Shown: positions 55,522 through 64,000 of the stretch, piece after piece
Layout: every line of letters begins with the position of its first letter
Position numbering within the stretch: the first letter of the stretch is position 1
Assembly: GCF_902497555.1 (NCBI RefSeq)
Contig: NZ_CABVGP010000002.1
Location: forward strand, 136,501 to 200,500
DNA: 64,000 bases
Source of the DNA: Amycolatopsis camponoti
GTDB lineage: Bacteria > Actinomycetota > Actinomycetes > Mycobacteriales > Pseudonocardiaceae
Direction: 5' to 3'
Made by a program: the position numbers and the translations under genes
Notes under the pieces: generated by a model
What the model was told of the DNA's origin: nothing
Database searches by the model: none
What the model saw: only the letters and a program-made list of their open reading frames with translations

Positions 55522-55998
55522 ATGGCGGGGGCACACGTCCGGATCGACAACCGGCTGATCCACGGGCAGGTCACCGTCGCGTGGACGCGGCGGCTCGGCG
55601 TGCGCCGGCTGGTCGTCTGCAACGACGACGTCGCCGCCGACGACCTGCAGCGGGTACTGCTCCCGCAGGCCGCCCGCGGGCTGCCCACCGACGTCTGCAC
55701 CGTCGCCGAAGCGCTCGAACTGACCGTCGGCGCGGACGTCATGATCCTCGCGAAAGACCCCGGGGACGCCTTTCGCCTGGTCGAAGGCGGGTTGCGGCCC
55801 GAAACGGTCAACGTCGGCAACGTCGCGCCGCGCCCCGGCACCGCCTACACCATGGTCACGCGCTCGATCGCGGTCACCGCGGACGAGGCCGACGCCTACC
55901 GCAAGCTCGCCGCCACGGGCGTCCCGCTGGTCACGCAGCTGATGCCCCACGACAAGCCCGCCGAATTCGTCCCGTTGCTCGACCGGAAAGGGCTCTAG
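55522..55998 (+). CDS. PTS EIIB component, mannose/sorbose class
   Basis: A 158-residue cytoplasmic phosphocarrier. It begins AHVRIDNRLIHGQVTVAWTR, where H14 in RLIHGQV is the phosphorylated histidine of the EIIB-Man/Sor group; TVNVGNVAPRPGTAYT near residue 92 is also typical. It passes phosphate from EIIA to the incoming sugar. The ATG at 55522 follows GGAGGAG. First gene of a four-gene operon. Confidence 0.93.
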   Translation: MAGAHVRIDNRLIHGQVTVAWTRRLGVRRLVVCNDDVAADDLQRVLLPQAARGLPTDVCTVAEALELTVGADVMILAKDPGDAFRLVEGGLRPETVNVGNVAPRPGTAYTMVTRSIAVTADEADAYRKLAATGVPLVTQLMPHDKPAEFVPLLDRKGL

Positions 55999-56004
55999 CC
56001 CCGC

Positions 56005-57621
56005 ATGCTCGTCGCGCTGGCCCTGACTCTGTGGGCGATCTACTGCACCTACGACGGGCTCGGCCCGTTCCTCATCTACGCCCAGCGTCCGCTGATCGCC
56101 GGCTCGGTCGCCGGGCTGATCGTCGGGCACCCGCTGCTCGGCCTGCTGATCGGCGCGACGCTGGAGCTGGCCGCCCTCGGTGTCTACACCTACGGCGGCG
56201 CGACCATCCCCGACTACCAGACGGGCGCGATCGTCGGCACCGCGCTGGCCGCGGGCGCCGCCGGGGACACGTCCGCCCAGGTCGCGATCGGGCTCGGCGT
56301 CGGGCTGCCGGCCGCGATCCTGCTCTCCGCGCTCGACCCGGTCGGCAAGATCATCACCACCGGGCTGGTCCACCGGGCCGACGGCTACGCCGCCGACGGC
56401 AACGCGCGCGGCCTCGCGCTTATTCACTGGATCAGCCTGGTGCCGTGGGTGGCGGTGCGCGCGATCCCGACGTTCCTCGCCGCGCTCGCCGCGTCCGGCG
56501 GCCTGGTCAAGGACATCACCGCGAGCATCCCGGCCGGGTTCGTGCAGGGCATGACGCTCGCCGGGTCGCTGCTGCCCGCCGTCGGGTTCGCGCTGCTGCT
56601 CGGGATGATGGAGCTGTCGCGGTACTGGTACCTGCTGCTGATCGGGTTCGTCGCGTTCGCCTACCTCCACGTGCCGCTGCTGGGCATCGGGTTGATCGGC
56701 GTCGCGGTCGCGATGCTGTTCGTGACGCTGAAGCGCGACGAACCGGCGCTCGCCGTCCCCGAGGCGGCCGAAGAGTCCACTGTGGACCCACGGCTGACCA
56801 AGCAGGACCTGCGCCGCGTGTTCCGCCGGTACTTCTGGTCGAGCCAGATCTCCTGGAACTACGAGCGGATGCAGGCGCTCGGGTTCGCGTACTCGATGGA
56901 ACCGGTGCTGCGCCGGCTCTACCCGGAGAAAGCCGACTACGTCGCCGGCCTGCAGCGGCACCTGCAGTTCTTCAACACCTCGGTGCTCATCGGCGGCCCG
57001 CTGATCCTCGGCTCGAGCGTCGCACTGGAGGAAGCGGGCACGCCGAAGTCGGCCGCGAGCACGAAGGTCGCGCTGATGGGGCCGATGGCCGGCATCGGCG
57101 ACACCGTCGTCTTCGCGCTGTACAACAGCATCATCTTCACCATGGGCGCGTCGTGGGCGCTGCAGGGCAGCTGGCTCGGCCCCGCCTTCGCCGCGGTGAT
57201 GGTGCTCGTGCCGTACGCGCTGGTGCGGCGCTGGCAGTTCGGGTTCGCCTACCGCGAAGGCAAACGGCTGGCCGGCCACCTGGCCGCCGGCGCGCTCGCC
57301 CGGGTCGCGCAGGGGGCGACCGTGCTCGGGTTCGTCGTGCTCGGCGGGTTCATCCCGTCGATCGTCAAGGTCGTCACCACGCTGACCTACCGTCAGACCA
57401 CGACGGTCCAGGGGCAGCCGGTGACTCAGGCCGTCGCGATCCAGGACCGGCTCGACGAGCTGGTCCCGTTCCTGCTGCCGGTGCTCGTCACCGCCGGGGT
57501 CTACCTGCTGACGGCCAAGGCCCGCCTGCGGCCCGTCTGGATCATCGCCATCGTCGTCGTCGCCGGGGTGGCCCTGGGGTGGCTCGGCTGGTTCGCGCCG
57601 TCGCCCCCGGCGAAAGGTTAG
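56005..57621 (+). CDS. PTS EIIC-EIID fusion permease, mannose class
   Basis: A 538-residue membrane protein joining the two permease subunits normally coded by separate genes (ManY/ManZ type). Residues 1-245 are EIIC with about seven helices (SVAGLIVGHPLLGLLIGATL, ATIPDYQTGAIVGTALAAGA). Residues 265-538 are EIID (RVFRRYFWSSQISWNYERMQ, VLRRLYPEKADYVAGLQRHL, FFNTSVLIGGPLILG, MGPMAGIGDTVVFALYN). A linker of about 20 residues connects them. It starts six bases after the EIIB stop. It transports and, with EIIB, phosphorylates a sugar at the membrane. Confidence 0.93.
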   Translation: MLVALALTLWAIYCTYDGLGPFLIYAQRPLIAGSVAGLIVGHPLLGLLIGATLELAALGVYTYGGATIPDYQTGAIVGTALAAGAAGDTSAQVAIGLGVGLPAAILLSALDPVGKIITTGLVHRADGYAADGNARGLALIHWISLVPWVAVRAIPTFLAALAASGGLVKDITASIPAGFVQGMTLAGSLLPAVGFALLLGMMELSRYWYLLLIGFVAFAYLHVPLLGIGLIGVAVAMLFVTLKRDEPALAVPEAAEESTVDPRLTKQDLRRVFRRYFWSSQISWNYERMQALGFAYSMEPVLRRLYPEKADYVAGLQRHLQFFNTSVLIGGPLILGSSVALEEAGTPKSAASTKVALMGPMAGIGDTVVFALYNSIIFTMGASWALQGSWLGPAFAAVMVLVPYALVRRWQFGFAYREGKRLAGHLAAGALARVAQGATVLGFVVLGGFIPSIVKVVTTLTYRQTTTVQGQPVTQAVAIQDRLDELVPFLLPVLVTAGVYLLTAKARLRPVWIIAIVVVAGVALGWLGWFAPSPPAKG

Positions 57622-57632
57622 GAGACACCGCC

Positions 57633-58016
57633 ATGTCCGTTCCGATCATCCTCGCCGGGCACGGGCGGCTGCCCTCCGGTGTGGGGGAAGCCGCCGAGAT
57701 GATCCTCGGCCCGCAGTCGCGGCTGAAGGTGTGCGAGCTGAGCCCGCGCGACAGCCCGGAAGAGTTCGGCGCCCGGGTGCTCGCGCTGCTCGGCGACGCC
57801 ACCGAGGCGCTCGTGCTCGCCGACCTGCACGGCGGCTCGCCGTTCAACGCCGTCCGCGCGCTCGCGCACCCGCGCCTCCAGCTCGTGTCCGGCCTCAACC
57901 TGCCGATGCTGCTGGAGGTCCTGCTGCACACGACCGACGACGTCACCGAGCTCGCCGGGGTGGCTCGCGCCGCCGGCCGCGACGGCGTCGTCGACGTCCT
58001 GGAATCGACCTGGTGA
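57633..58016 (+). CDS. PTS EIIA component, mannose class
   Basis: A 127-residue cytoplasmic protein. H10 in ILAGHGRLPSGV is the expected phosphorylation site, and VLADLHGGSPFNAV near residue 66 and SGLNLPMLLEVL near 88 mark the fold. It accepts phosphate from HPr, whose gene is not in the window, and passes it to EIIB. Its ATG follows TTAGGAGA. The stop overlaps the next start in GTGA. Confidence 0.93.
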   Translation: MSVPIILAGHGRLPSGVGEAAEMILGPQSRLKVCELSPRDSPEEFGARVLALLGDATEALVLADLHGGSPFNAVRALAHPRLQLVSGLNLPMLLEVLLHTTDDVTELAGVARAAGRDGVVDVLESTW

Positions 58017-59320
58017 CCGCCGCGCTCCTGCTCGCCGCGCAAGACGTCCGGATCACGCCGGGACCCGGGCACCCGCTCGGCGGCTACCTGGCCAGGGACG
58101 GCGTCGCGACCGGCACGCACGACGACCTCGAGGCGTCGCTGATCTGGCTGTCCACCGAGGACGACCCCGGCGTGCTGTGGGTGGCGCTCGACGCGCTCGC
58201 GGTCGACGCCGGCCTCACCCGCACCCTGACCGACGCCGTCGCGGCCGCGGTGGGCATCGACCCGGCGCGGGTGCTCGTCTGCGCGTCGCACACGCATTCC
58301 GGGCCCGAGGGCTGGACCGGCCCGCTGCACCCCGGGCTGCCGGGCCGGCGCGACGCCGGGCTGGTCGGCCGCATGGCGGAGACGGTCACCGGCGCGGCGC
58401 TGCGGCTGCGCGCGTGCCGCGGCCGCGTCCGGGCCAGCTGGCACGCGGGGGCGACGGAGGCCGTCGGCGGCAACCGCTACCGGCCGGACGGGCCGCACGA
58501 CACGTCGTTCGGGGTGCTGGAGCTGCGCCGCGACGACGGCACGCCGGCCGCGCTGCTGTTCGACTACGCCAGCCACCCGACCGTGCTGGGGCCCGACAAC
58601 CTGACGTGGTCGGCGGACTGGCCGGGCGCGACGCGGCGCGAGCTGGCGGCGCTGATCGGCCAGCCGGTGGCGGCGTTCCTGCAGGGCGCGGCGGGCGACG
58701 CGAGCTCCCGGTTCGTCCGGCGCGGCCGCGACCACGCCGAGGTCCGCACCCTCGGCGGCCACCTGGCGACGTCGATCGCCCGGACACTGGCGGCGGCCTC
58801 CGCGACGGCGGAAACCGGCCCGGTCCGGGTGTCCCGGTCGGCGCTGTTCCTGCCCTACCGCGAGGTGCCGTCGCTCGAGGACAGCCTGGAGCTGCGCCAG
58901 TCGGCCGAGCGCGAGTGGCAGCGCGAGCTGGCCCACCACGGCGAGGACCACCCGGCCGTCCGGATCGCGCAGACCCGTTACGAAGGCTGCGCGATGCTGG
59001 CGGCGATGGCGGCGACCGACCGCCCGACGGGCTGCGCGGAGGTCCCGGTCAGCGTGGTGACGCTGGGGGAGATCGCGTGGCTGCACACACCGTTCGAGCT
59101 GTTCGCGTCGCTGGGGCTGCGCATCCGGCGGGGAAGCCCGTTCCGGCACACGCGGGTGATCGGCTACACCGACGGGTACCTGGGGTACCTGCCGGACGCG
59201 GAGGGGCATCGGGGCGGGGTGTACGAGTCGTACGTGACGCTCTTCGGGCCGGACGCGGGGGACGTGCTGGTGGAGCACTGCCTGCGGCTGCTCAAGACGC
59301 ATCACGGCCGCCCCACCTAG
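58013..59320 (+). CDS. Neutral ceramidase-like amidohydrolase of the PTS operon
   Basis: A 435-residue protein of the neutral/alkaline non-lysosomal ceramidase superfamily. It shows DVRITPGPGHPLGGYLAR at the start, CASHTHSGPEGWTGPL near residue 90 (metal ligands), AVGGNRYRPDGPHDTSFGVLEL near 150 and FDYASHPTVLGPDNLTWSAD near 182. It lacks a signal peptide, so it is cytoplasmic, unlike most ceramidases. Known relatives cleave secondary amides. The GTG start overlaps the EIIA stop, which couples the two. It may deacylate the sugar phosphate brought in by the PTS; this is inference. Confidence 0.82.
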   Translation: MTAALLLAAQDVRITPGPGHPLGGYLARDGVATGTHDDLEASLIWLSTEDDPGVLWVALDALAVDAGLTRTLTDAVAAAVGIDPARVLVCASHTHSGPEGWTGPLHPGLPGRRDAGLVGRMAETVTGAALRLRACRGRVRASWHAGATEAVGGNRYRPDGPHDTSFGVLELRRDDGTPAALLFDYASHPTVLGPDNLTWSADWPGATRRELAALIGQPVAAFLQGAAGDASSRFVRRGRDHAEVRTLGGHLATSIARTLAAASATAETGPVRVSRSALFLPYREVPSLEDSLELRQSAEREWQRELAHHGEDHPAVRIAQTRYEGCAMLAAMAATDRPTGCAEVPVSVVTLGEIAWLHTPFELFASLGLRIRRGSPFRHTRVIGYTDGYLGYLPDAEGHRGGVYESYVTLFGPDAGDVLVEHCLRLLKTHHGRPT

Positions 59321-60035
59321 GCCATTCGAGGGGGAACCCGAAGCCGAGCACGGTGACGGCCAGCATTCCGGCGCCCGCCAGGAAGAACACCGTGCCGAGC
59401 GAGGGGTTCACGTCTTCGGGCAGCGCCGGGCGGACGAACCGGCCGGGGTCGTACAGCACGGTGAACCGTTCCCCCTCGACGGTGTCCGCGAAGCCGCGCA
59501 GATCACCGCGCAACGGCGTCGAGCCGCCCGGCAGGACGAGCGTGGCGTCGTGGGAGGGGCGCGCGGGCGCCACCTCGATCAGGATCGGCGCGCCGCGGTG
59601 GGTCAGGACCAGGTCGGTCACCAGGCCCGGTCCGGAGAAGGCCAGGACGAGCAGGCCCAGCATGGTGAACGTCAGCTGGCCGAAGTCGTCGCCCGGTGTC
59701 CAGGCGCCCCGCCGCCAGGCGACCGCCCACAGGACTGCGCCGAGCACGCCGAAGCCACCCACGAGGACGCCGCCTTCCCCGATCCGGGTTTCCTGGTGGG
59801 CGGCCCAGACGGAGATCGCCGCCGAGGCCACGAGGACGCCGGTGAACACCAGCCGCCGGTGCGCCTTCCGCCGGTGCCAGGCCGAATCGTCCTCCGGCGG
59901 GGGCGGGCTCGGCTTCGGACTCCGCTCGGGCTTCGGCTTCCGCTTCGCGCGGGGACGGCGGGTGGACCACGCCGCGAGCGCGGCCGTCGACCCCACGAGG
60001 GCGGCGAGTGCGAAGAACTTGCTCCGGCGTGCCAT
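59292..60035 (-). CDS. DUF3592-like membrane protein
   Basis: A 247-residue membrane protein. A short hydrophobic start (residues 4-22) is followed by a basic, proline-rich stretch (about 24-50), two central helices (60-80, 90-112), a helix near 125-148, a DUF3592-type beta domain (about 155-215: VEGERFTVLYDPGRFVRPAL), and a final helix. The ATG at 60035 lies after GGGGAGG. It overlaps the end of the amidohydrolase gene by 29 bp in the opposite direction. Function unknown. Confidence 0.75.
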   Translation of the reverse strand: MARRSKFFALAALVGSTAALAAWSTRRPRAKRKPKPERSPKPSPPPPEDDSAWHRRKAHRRLVFTGVLVASAAISVWAAHQETRIGEGGVLVGGFGVLGAVLWAVAWRRGAWTPGDDFGQLTFTMLGLLVLAFSGPGLVTDLVLTHRGAPILIEVAPARPSHDATLVLPGGSTPLRGDLRGFADTVEGERFTVLYDPGRFVRPALPEDVNPSLGTVFFLAGAGMLAVTVLGFGFPLEWPRWGGRDAS

Positions 60036-60095
60036 GCGGTCCTCCCCGGCGTCCGTGCTGGGGAACACGCCGGAGGAGGCACCGGGGTTGCCCGG

Positions 60096-60863
60096 TCAGA
60101 CCGGGCTGCGCCGAGCCTGGGTGAACACCGTGTAGCGGTCGGCGCGGTAAAGCGAGCGGCCCGCTTCGATGACGCCGCCGCTCTGGTCGTGGAGCGTGCC
60201 TTCGATGATCAGGCACGGCTGGGTGGGCTCCATGCCGAGCAAACCCGCGTCGAGGGTGTTCGGCAGGACCGCGGAGATCGCCGTGTCGTTCCACTCCGCG
60301 TGCACGCCCCAGCGCTCCTCGAGGGTGCGGTGCAGGGACTGCGTCTCCCAGTCGAACAGCTCGATGTCGGGGAACCGGTCGACGGACAGGTTGGTGCGCT
60401 CGACCGCGAACGGCTCGTCGTCGACGTACCGCAGGCGCTCCAGCCGGAACACGCGCGCGCCCGGGGGAACGTTGAGGCGGCCGGCGATGCGCGGGCCCGC
60501 GCTCAGGACCTCGGCGTGCAGCACCTTCGTCTTCGGGATCACGCCGCGGGCCTTCATGTCCTCGGTGAACGACGTGAGCATGTCGATGTGCGGGGCCTGG
60601 CGGTCGGCGGTGAAGGTCGCGGTGCCGTGCTGGCGGTAGAGGACGCCGTCGGAGACCAGGCGGTTGATCTCCTGGCGCACGGTGCCGCGGGCGACGCCGA
60701 AGTGCTCGGCGAGGAACCGTTCGGACGGCATCAGCCGCCCGGGACCGGCCTCGGTCGCGACGGCTTCGATGATCTCGCGGAGCTGGTCGCCCTTGGGTCG
60801 CCCCGGCTGCAGCGCGTCCGGGAGCCGGAGATCGCTCGCGGGGACGTGTTTCGGACGAGGCAT
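60096..60863 (-). CDS. GntR/HutC-family (UTRA) regulator
   Basis: A 255-residue regulator. The GntR winged helix (LMPSERFLAEHFGVARGTVR, then QEINRLVSDGVLYRQHGTATF) lies near residues 38-88, and a UTRA ligand domain (VFRLERLRYVDDEPFAVERT, EWNDTAISAVLPNTLDAGLL) follows. HutC/UTRA proteins usually sense sugar phosphates or amino-sugar derivatives. It is the only GntR gene near the PTS operon and its subfamily fits the GGTATATACC site before that operon. The ATG at 60863 is used. It probably represses the PTS-amidohydrolase operon. Confidence 0.9.
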   Translation of the reverse strand: MPRPKHVPASDLRLPDALQPGRPKGDQLREIIEAVATEAGPGRLMPSERFLAEHFGVARGTVRQEINRLVSDGVLYRQHGTATFTADRQAPHIDMLTSFTEDMKARGVIPKTKVLHAEVLSAGPRIAGRLNVPPGARVFRLERLRYVDDEPFAVERTNLSVDRFPDIELFDWETQSLHRTLEERWGVHAEWNDTAISAVLPNTLDAGLLGMEPTQPCLIIEGTLHDQSGGVIEAGRSLYRADRYTVFTQARRSPV

Positions 60864-60965
60864 GGCTTCAGTATGTCGCGCGGACGGGCCGGAGGTAACA
60901 CGCGCGGCGGGTGAGGTCCGGGAAAACGGCTTTCCCACCGGGAGATGGAGTAATTCCGGCCGGTG

Positions 60966-63900
60966 TCATCCGGTCGCGCGGCGGGCGAAGTCCGCGAGGA
61001 ACCGTTCGGCCAGCGCTTCTCCCGTCACGTGCCCGACCGACCGGTAGAGCCCCCGTGCTTCGCGCGCCGTCCCGTCGGCGAGCATCGAGCGGCCGGCCGC
61101 GCCCTCGACCGCCGCCAAGCCGAGCAGCGCCTGTGCCTCCAAAAGCCGGTAACCGCCCGCGCGTGCGGCGTCCAGCGCCGTTCGCGCGTGCTCGCCCGCT
61201 TCCGGCACCCGGCCGGCCGCGGCCAGCACCCACGCCAGCGTCGCCGACGCCTCCGCCAGCTGACCCCGCAGACCCGACTCCGCGGCCAGTTCCCGGGCCT
61301 CGCTCAGCACGCGCTCCGCCGAGGCCAGGTCGCCGCCGGCTTCCGACGCCCGGCCCAGCGCGATCAACGCGGCCGCTTCCACCTGGCGGTCGCCGTCGCG
61401 GCGGACGCGGTCGAGGGCCTCTTCCGCCGTTCGCGCCGCCACGCCGTGGTCGCCACGGGCGCCTTGCAACGCACTCAACGCCGTGAGCGCGGTCGCCTCG
61501 CCGAAGCTCGAACCGAGGCCGCGGAACGCGCTCAGGGATCCCTCGACCGCTTCCGCGGCCTCGTCGAAGCGTCCCGTCTCCAGCAGCACCCAGCCGAGGT
61601 CGGCCAGGTTCGCGGCCTCCCAGAACCGCAGATCTTCCCGGCGGCACAGCGCGACGGCCTCGCACAGGCAGTCCTCGGCTTGCTCCAGCCGGCCCAGCTG
61701 CCGGTAGTGGCAGCTCAGCGAGTTCAGCGCGAGCGCCTCGCCCGAGGGGTTGGCCAGCTCGCGGAACAGCTGGATCGCGCGCCGGCTGTGTTCGACGGCT
61801 TCCGAGAGCCGGCCGGTCCACTCCAGCATCGACCCGAGGTTCGCGACCGCCGTCGCCTCGCATTCGCGCCAGGCGCACGCCCGGCTGGCCAGCACCGCCT
61901 TCTCCGAGTGCCGGATGCCCGCCTCGTGCTGGCCTTCGCGGAAGTACGCGCCGCCGATCGACAGGTGCACCAGCGCCTCGGCCGGCTGGGCGCCGTGCTG
62001 CTGGGCCGCGTGCAGGACGATCGGGGCCAGCTCCAGCCACTCCGCGCGGCGCCCGTGGTCGTGGAAGAACCGCCGCAGCGCGTCGGCGAGGTACCACGCG
62101 GCGGGGTACGGCCCCCGCGTCGCCGCCAGCCGCAGCGCCGCCGCCAGGTTCGGCACCTCGACGTCCAGCCAGGCCACGGCTTCCGCGGCGTCGGCGAACG
62201 CGATCGGGCTCGGCGCCGCCGGGGCGTCTTCGCGGGGGAGCTTCACGATCCGCGCGCCCAGCAGCGCGACGGCGGCGTCCGCGGCCGCGCAGTAGCCGGT
62301 GAACAGCCGCTCCCACGCCTTTTCGCGCGACGTTTCGTCTTCGTCGGCGCGGACGCACCGCTCGGCGTAGCGCCGGGCGAGGTCGTGGAACCGGTAGCGG
62401 CGGGGCGCGTGCGCCTCCAGGAGGTTCGCCGCGGCCAGCCCGCGCAGCCGCCGGGTCGCCTCCTCGGCCGGCACGTCCAGCAGCGCCGCGGCGGCGACCG
62501 CCGTGAAGTCGGCGCCCGGCACCAGCGCCAGCAGCCGGAACGCGTGCCGCAGCGCGGACGGCAAGGCTTGGTAGGACACCGAAAACGCCTTCGCGACGGC
62601 GCTTTCTTCGCCACCGTCGAAGCCGAGCTGGGCCAGGGGGTCGCCGCGCAGCTCGTCGACGAGCTCGCCGAGGCTCGCGACCCCGGTGTTCGCCGCCGCG
62701 ATCCGCAGCGCGAGCGGGTGGTGGCCGCAGAGCCGGGCCAGTTCGTCCGCCGCTTCGGGTTCGGCGGTGACCCGCTCGCCGAGCAGGGCGGTCAGCAGTG
62801 CGCGCGAGTCGTCCGCCGGCAGCTGCGTCAGGCCGAGCGACCGGGCGCCGGTGCGCGCGACGAGCTCGTCGAGCCGGTGCCGGCTGGTCACCAGCACCCG
62901 CCCCGACGACGGCAGCAGCGGCAGCACCTGGGCGGCGTCGCGGGCGTTGTCCAGCACGACCAGCGCCTGCCGGTCGGCCAGCAGCGACCGGTAGAGCTTG
63001 CTCTGGTCGTCGATGCCCGGCGGCACGTCCCGCAGGTCGACGCCGAGGGTGCGCAGCAGCTGGGCGAGCGCGGCGGCGGGGGTGAGCGGCTCGTCGTCGG
63101 CTTCGAAACCGCGGAGGTTGACGTACAGCTGGCCGTCGGGGAAGCCCGCCCGCGCGGTGTGGGCCCAGTGCACGGCCAGCGCGGTCTTGCCGACGCCGGC
63201 GGTGCCGGTGATCACCCAGACGTCGCCCGGCTCGTCGAGCGCGGCCAGCTCCGGTGCCCGGCCGGTGAACCCGCGGACGTCCAGCGGCAGCTCGGCGGGC
63301 CGCGGCACGACCGGGCCCGTGGCCGGCACCGGTTCGCCTTCACCGCGCAGGATCCGCATCCGCAGGTCCTGCAGGGCCTGGCCGGGTTCGATGCCGAGCT
63401 CGTCGACCAGCAGCTCGTGCGCCCGCGCGTAGGTTTCGAGGGCTTCCGGCGTGCGGCCGCAGCGGTGCAGCGCGAGCATCAGCGCGGCCCGCAGCCGTTC
63501 CCGGAACGGGTGCTCCTCGACGATCCGGCGCAGCTCGCCGACGACCTCGCCGTGCCGCCCGGAAGCCAGTTCCTGCTCGTACAGCTCCTCCAGCACGACG
63601 AGCCGGCGTTCGGCCAGCGCCGGGCCTTCGTACTCGGCCAGCGGCTCGCTCACCCCGCCGAGCGGGGTGCCGTCCCACAACGCCAAGGCGGCCCGCAGGT
63701 GCGTGACGGCCGCCGCGCCGGACGTCGCCCTCGCCCGGGCGACCTCGTCGTCGAACACGTCGAGGTCCCGGTCACCGGGAGCGACCTCGATCACGTAGCC
63801 GGGCGCGCGCCGGACGATGACGTCACGGCCGAGGAGCTTCCGCAGCTCCGAGATGTGCACCTGGAGCCGGCCGCGGACGCTCGGCGGCGCGTTCTCGCCC

Positions 63901-64000
63901 CAGGTGAGGTCGATGAGCCGGTCTTCGCCGACCACGCGGTTCGGGTTCAGCAGGAGCGCGGCCAGCACGGACGTCTGCTTCTGGCCACCGGGCCGGACGG
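60966..64000 (-). CDS. AfsR/SARP-family regulator with NB-ARC and TPR domains (5' end missing)
   Basis: At least 1011 codons; the frame is still open at the right edge, where PGGQKQTSVLAALLLNPNR shows that only a few codons of the start are missing. Order of domains: OmpR-like DNA-binding (about 1-90), bacterial transcriptional activator domain (95-240: VTHLRAALALWDGTPLGGVS), NB-ARC ATPase (Walker A VITGTAGVGKTALAVHW near 265, RVLVTSRHRL near 370), and 9 or more TPR units. Such proteins activate secondary-metabolism genes, and phosphorylation or ATP binding controls their activity. No adjacent biosynthetic cluster is visible inside the window. Confidence 0.93.
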   Translation of the reverse strand, partial: VRPGGQKQTSVLAALLLNPNRVVGEDRLIDLTWGENAPPSVRGRLQVHISELRKLLGRDVIVRRAPGYVIEVAPGDRDLDVFDDEVARARATSGAAAVTHLRAALALWDGTPLGGVSEPLAEYEGPALAERRLVVLEELYEQELASGRHGEVVGELRRIVEEHPFRERLRAALMLALHRCGRTPEALETYARAHELLVDELGIEPGQALQDLRMRILRGEGEPVPATGPVVPRPAELPLDVRGFTGRAPELAALDEPGDVWVITGTAGVGKTALAVHWAHTARAGFPDGQLYVNLRGFEADDEPLTPAAALAQLLRTLGVDLRDVPPGIDDQSKLYRSLLADRQALVVLDNARDAAQVLPLLPSSGRVLVTSRHRLDELVARTGARSLGLTQLPADDSRALLTALLGERVTAEPEAADELARLCGHHPLALRIAAANTGVASLGELVDELRGDPLAQLGFDGGEESAVAKAFSVSYQALPSALRHAFRLLALVPGADFTAVAAAALLDVPAEEATRRLRGLAAANLLEAHAPRRYRFHDLARRYAERCVRADEDETSREKAWERLFTGYCAAADAAVALLGARIVKLPREDAPAAPSPIAFADAAEAVAWLDVEVPNLAAALRLAATRGPYPAAWYLADALRRFFHDHGRRAEWLELAPIVLHAAQQHGAQPAEALVHLSIGGAYFREGQHEAGIRHSEKAVLASRACAWRECEATAVANLGSMLEWTGRLSEAVEHSRRAIQLFRELANPSGEALALNSLSCHYRQLGRLEQAEDCLCEAVALCRREDLRFWEAANLADLGWVLLETGRFDEAAEAVEGSLSAFRGLGSSFGEATALTALSALQGARGDHGVAARTAEEALDRVRRDGDRQVEAAALIALGRASEAGGDLASAERVLSEARELAAESGLRGQLAEASATLAWVLAAAGRVPEAGEHARTALDAARAGGYRLLEAQALLGLAAVEGAAGRSMLADGTAREARGLYRSVGHVTGEALAERFLADFARRATG

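Noticed and set aside
55467..58016. 849-codon plus-strand frame over the PTS genes
   Set aside because: Only its last 127 codons are real (EIIA); the remainder is a shadow frame of EIIB and EIIC-EIID with an Arg-rich translation.

Overview
The base composition (third codon positions almost all G or C, frequent GTG starts), the geosmin synthase, mycothiol-type enzymes, several TetR regulators, two CYP105-like P450s, an AfsR/SARP regulator and many secreted hydrolases indicate a filamentous actinomycete. I infer the Pseudonocardiaceae, with Amycolatopsis or a close relative most likely. No rRNA, tRNA, insertion sequence, prophage or CRISPR array is visible. The window looks like accessory chromosome: short operons that mostly face their own divergent regulators.

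Layout. 0-6 kb: a P450, then a UvrA-like ABC ATPase, a siderophore-interacting flavoprotein and an aminoglycoside-phosphotransferase-like kinase, divergent from a TetR regulator over paired operator-like sites. 6-11 kb: a tightly overlapping minus-strand run of an MBL hydrolase, a DedA protein, a membrane phosphodiesterase, a mycoredoxin and a fused methyltransferase. 11-17 kb: a two-domain geosmin synthase with a 57-codon ORF behind it, a streptogrisin-like protease and a modular secreted lectin protein. 17-24 kb: SDR enzymes, a second P450, a TetR with two clear palindromic operators and a CGNR regulator. 24-27 kb: an alpha/beta hydrolase and a secreted PQQ-dehydrogenase-like protein. 27-30 kb: three genes, each a tandem duplication of the YbjQ/UPF0145 domain. 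30-34 kb: a sugar locus (PfkB kinase, DeoR repressor, GH4 glycosidase). 34-41 kb: a Tat-exported KstD-like flavoprotein, a luciferase-like monooxygenase, a Glu/Leu-type dehydrogenase, a TetR and a 0.9-kb repeat-rich gap. 41-52 kb: an epoxide hydrolase fused to a mycothiol-dependent-type domain, another TetR, secreted proteins, a rhomboid protease, a fragment of a dihydropteroate synthase gene and a LolA-like/ABC exporter operon. 51-55 kb: GH64 glucanase, MBL hydrolase, secreted zinc peptidase with ricin lectin. 55-61 kb: a mannose-class PTS operon (IIB, fused IIC-IID, IIA) ending in a ceramidase-like amidohydrolase, with a GntR/HutC gene nearby. 61-64 kb: most of an AfsR/SARP regulator that runs off the right edge.

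The most unusual locus is the PTS operon. It has a near-consensus promoter, a HutC-type operator, a near-perfect 24-bp palindrome upstream and a long structured leader. Its last gene is a predicted secondary-amide hydrolase translationally coupled to EIIA, which suggests uptake followed by deacylation of an N-acylated sugar. That substrate is an inference. Other points of note are two domain fusions, two SDR proteins without the catalytic Tyr-Lys pair, the YbjQ array, and the small ORF behind the geosmin synthase.
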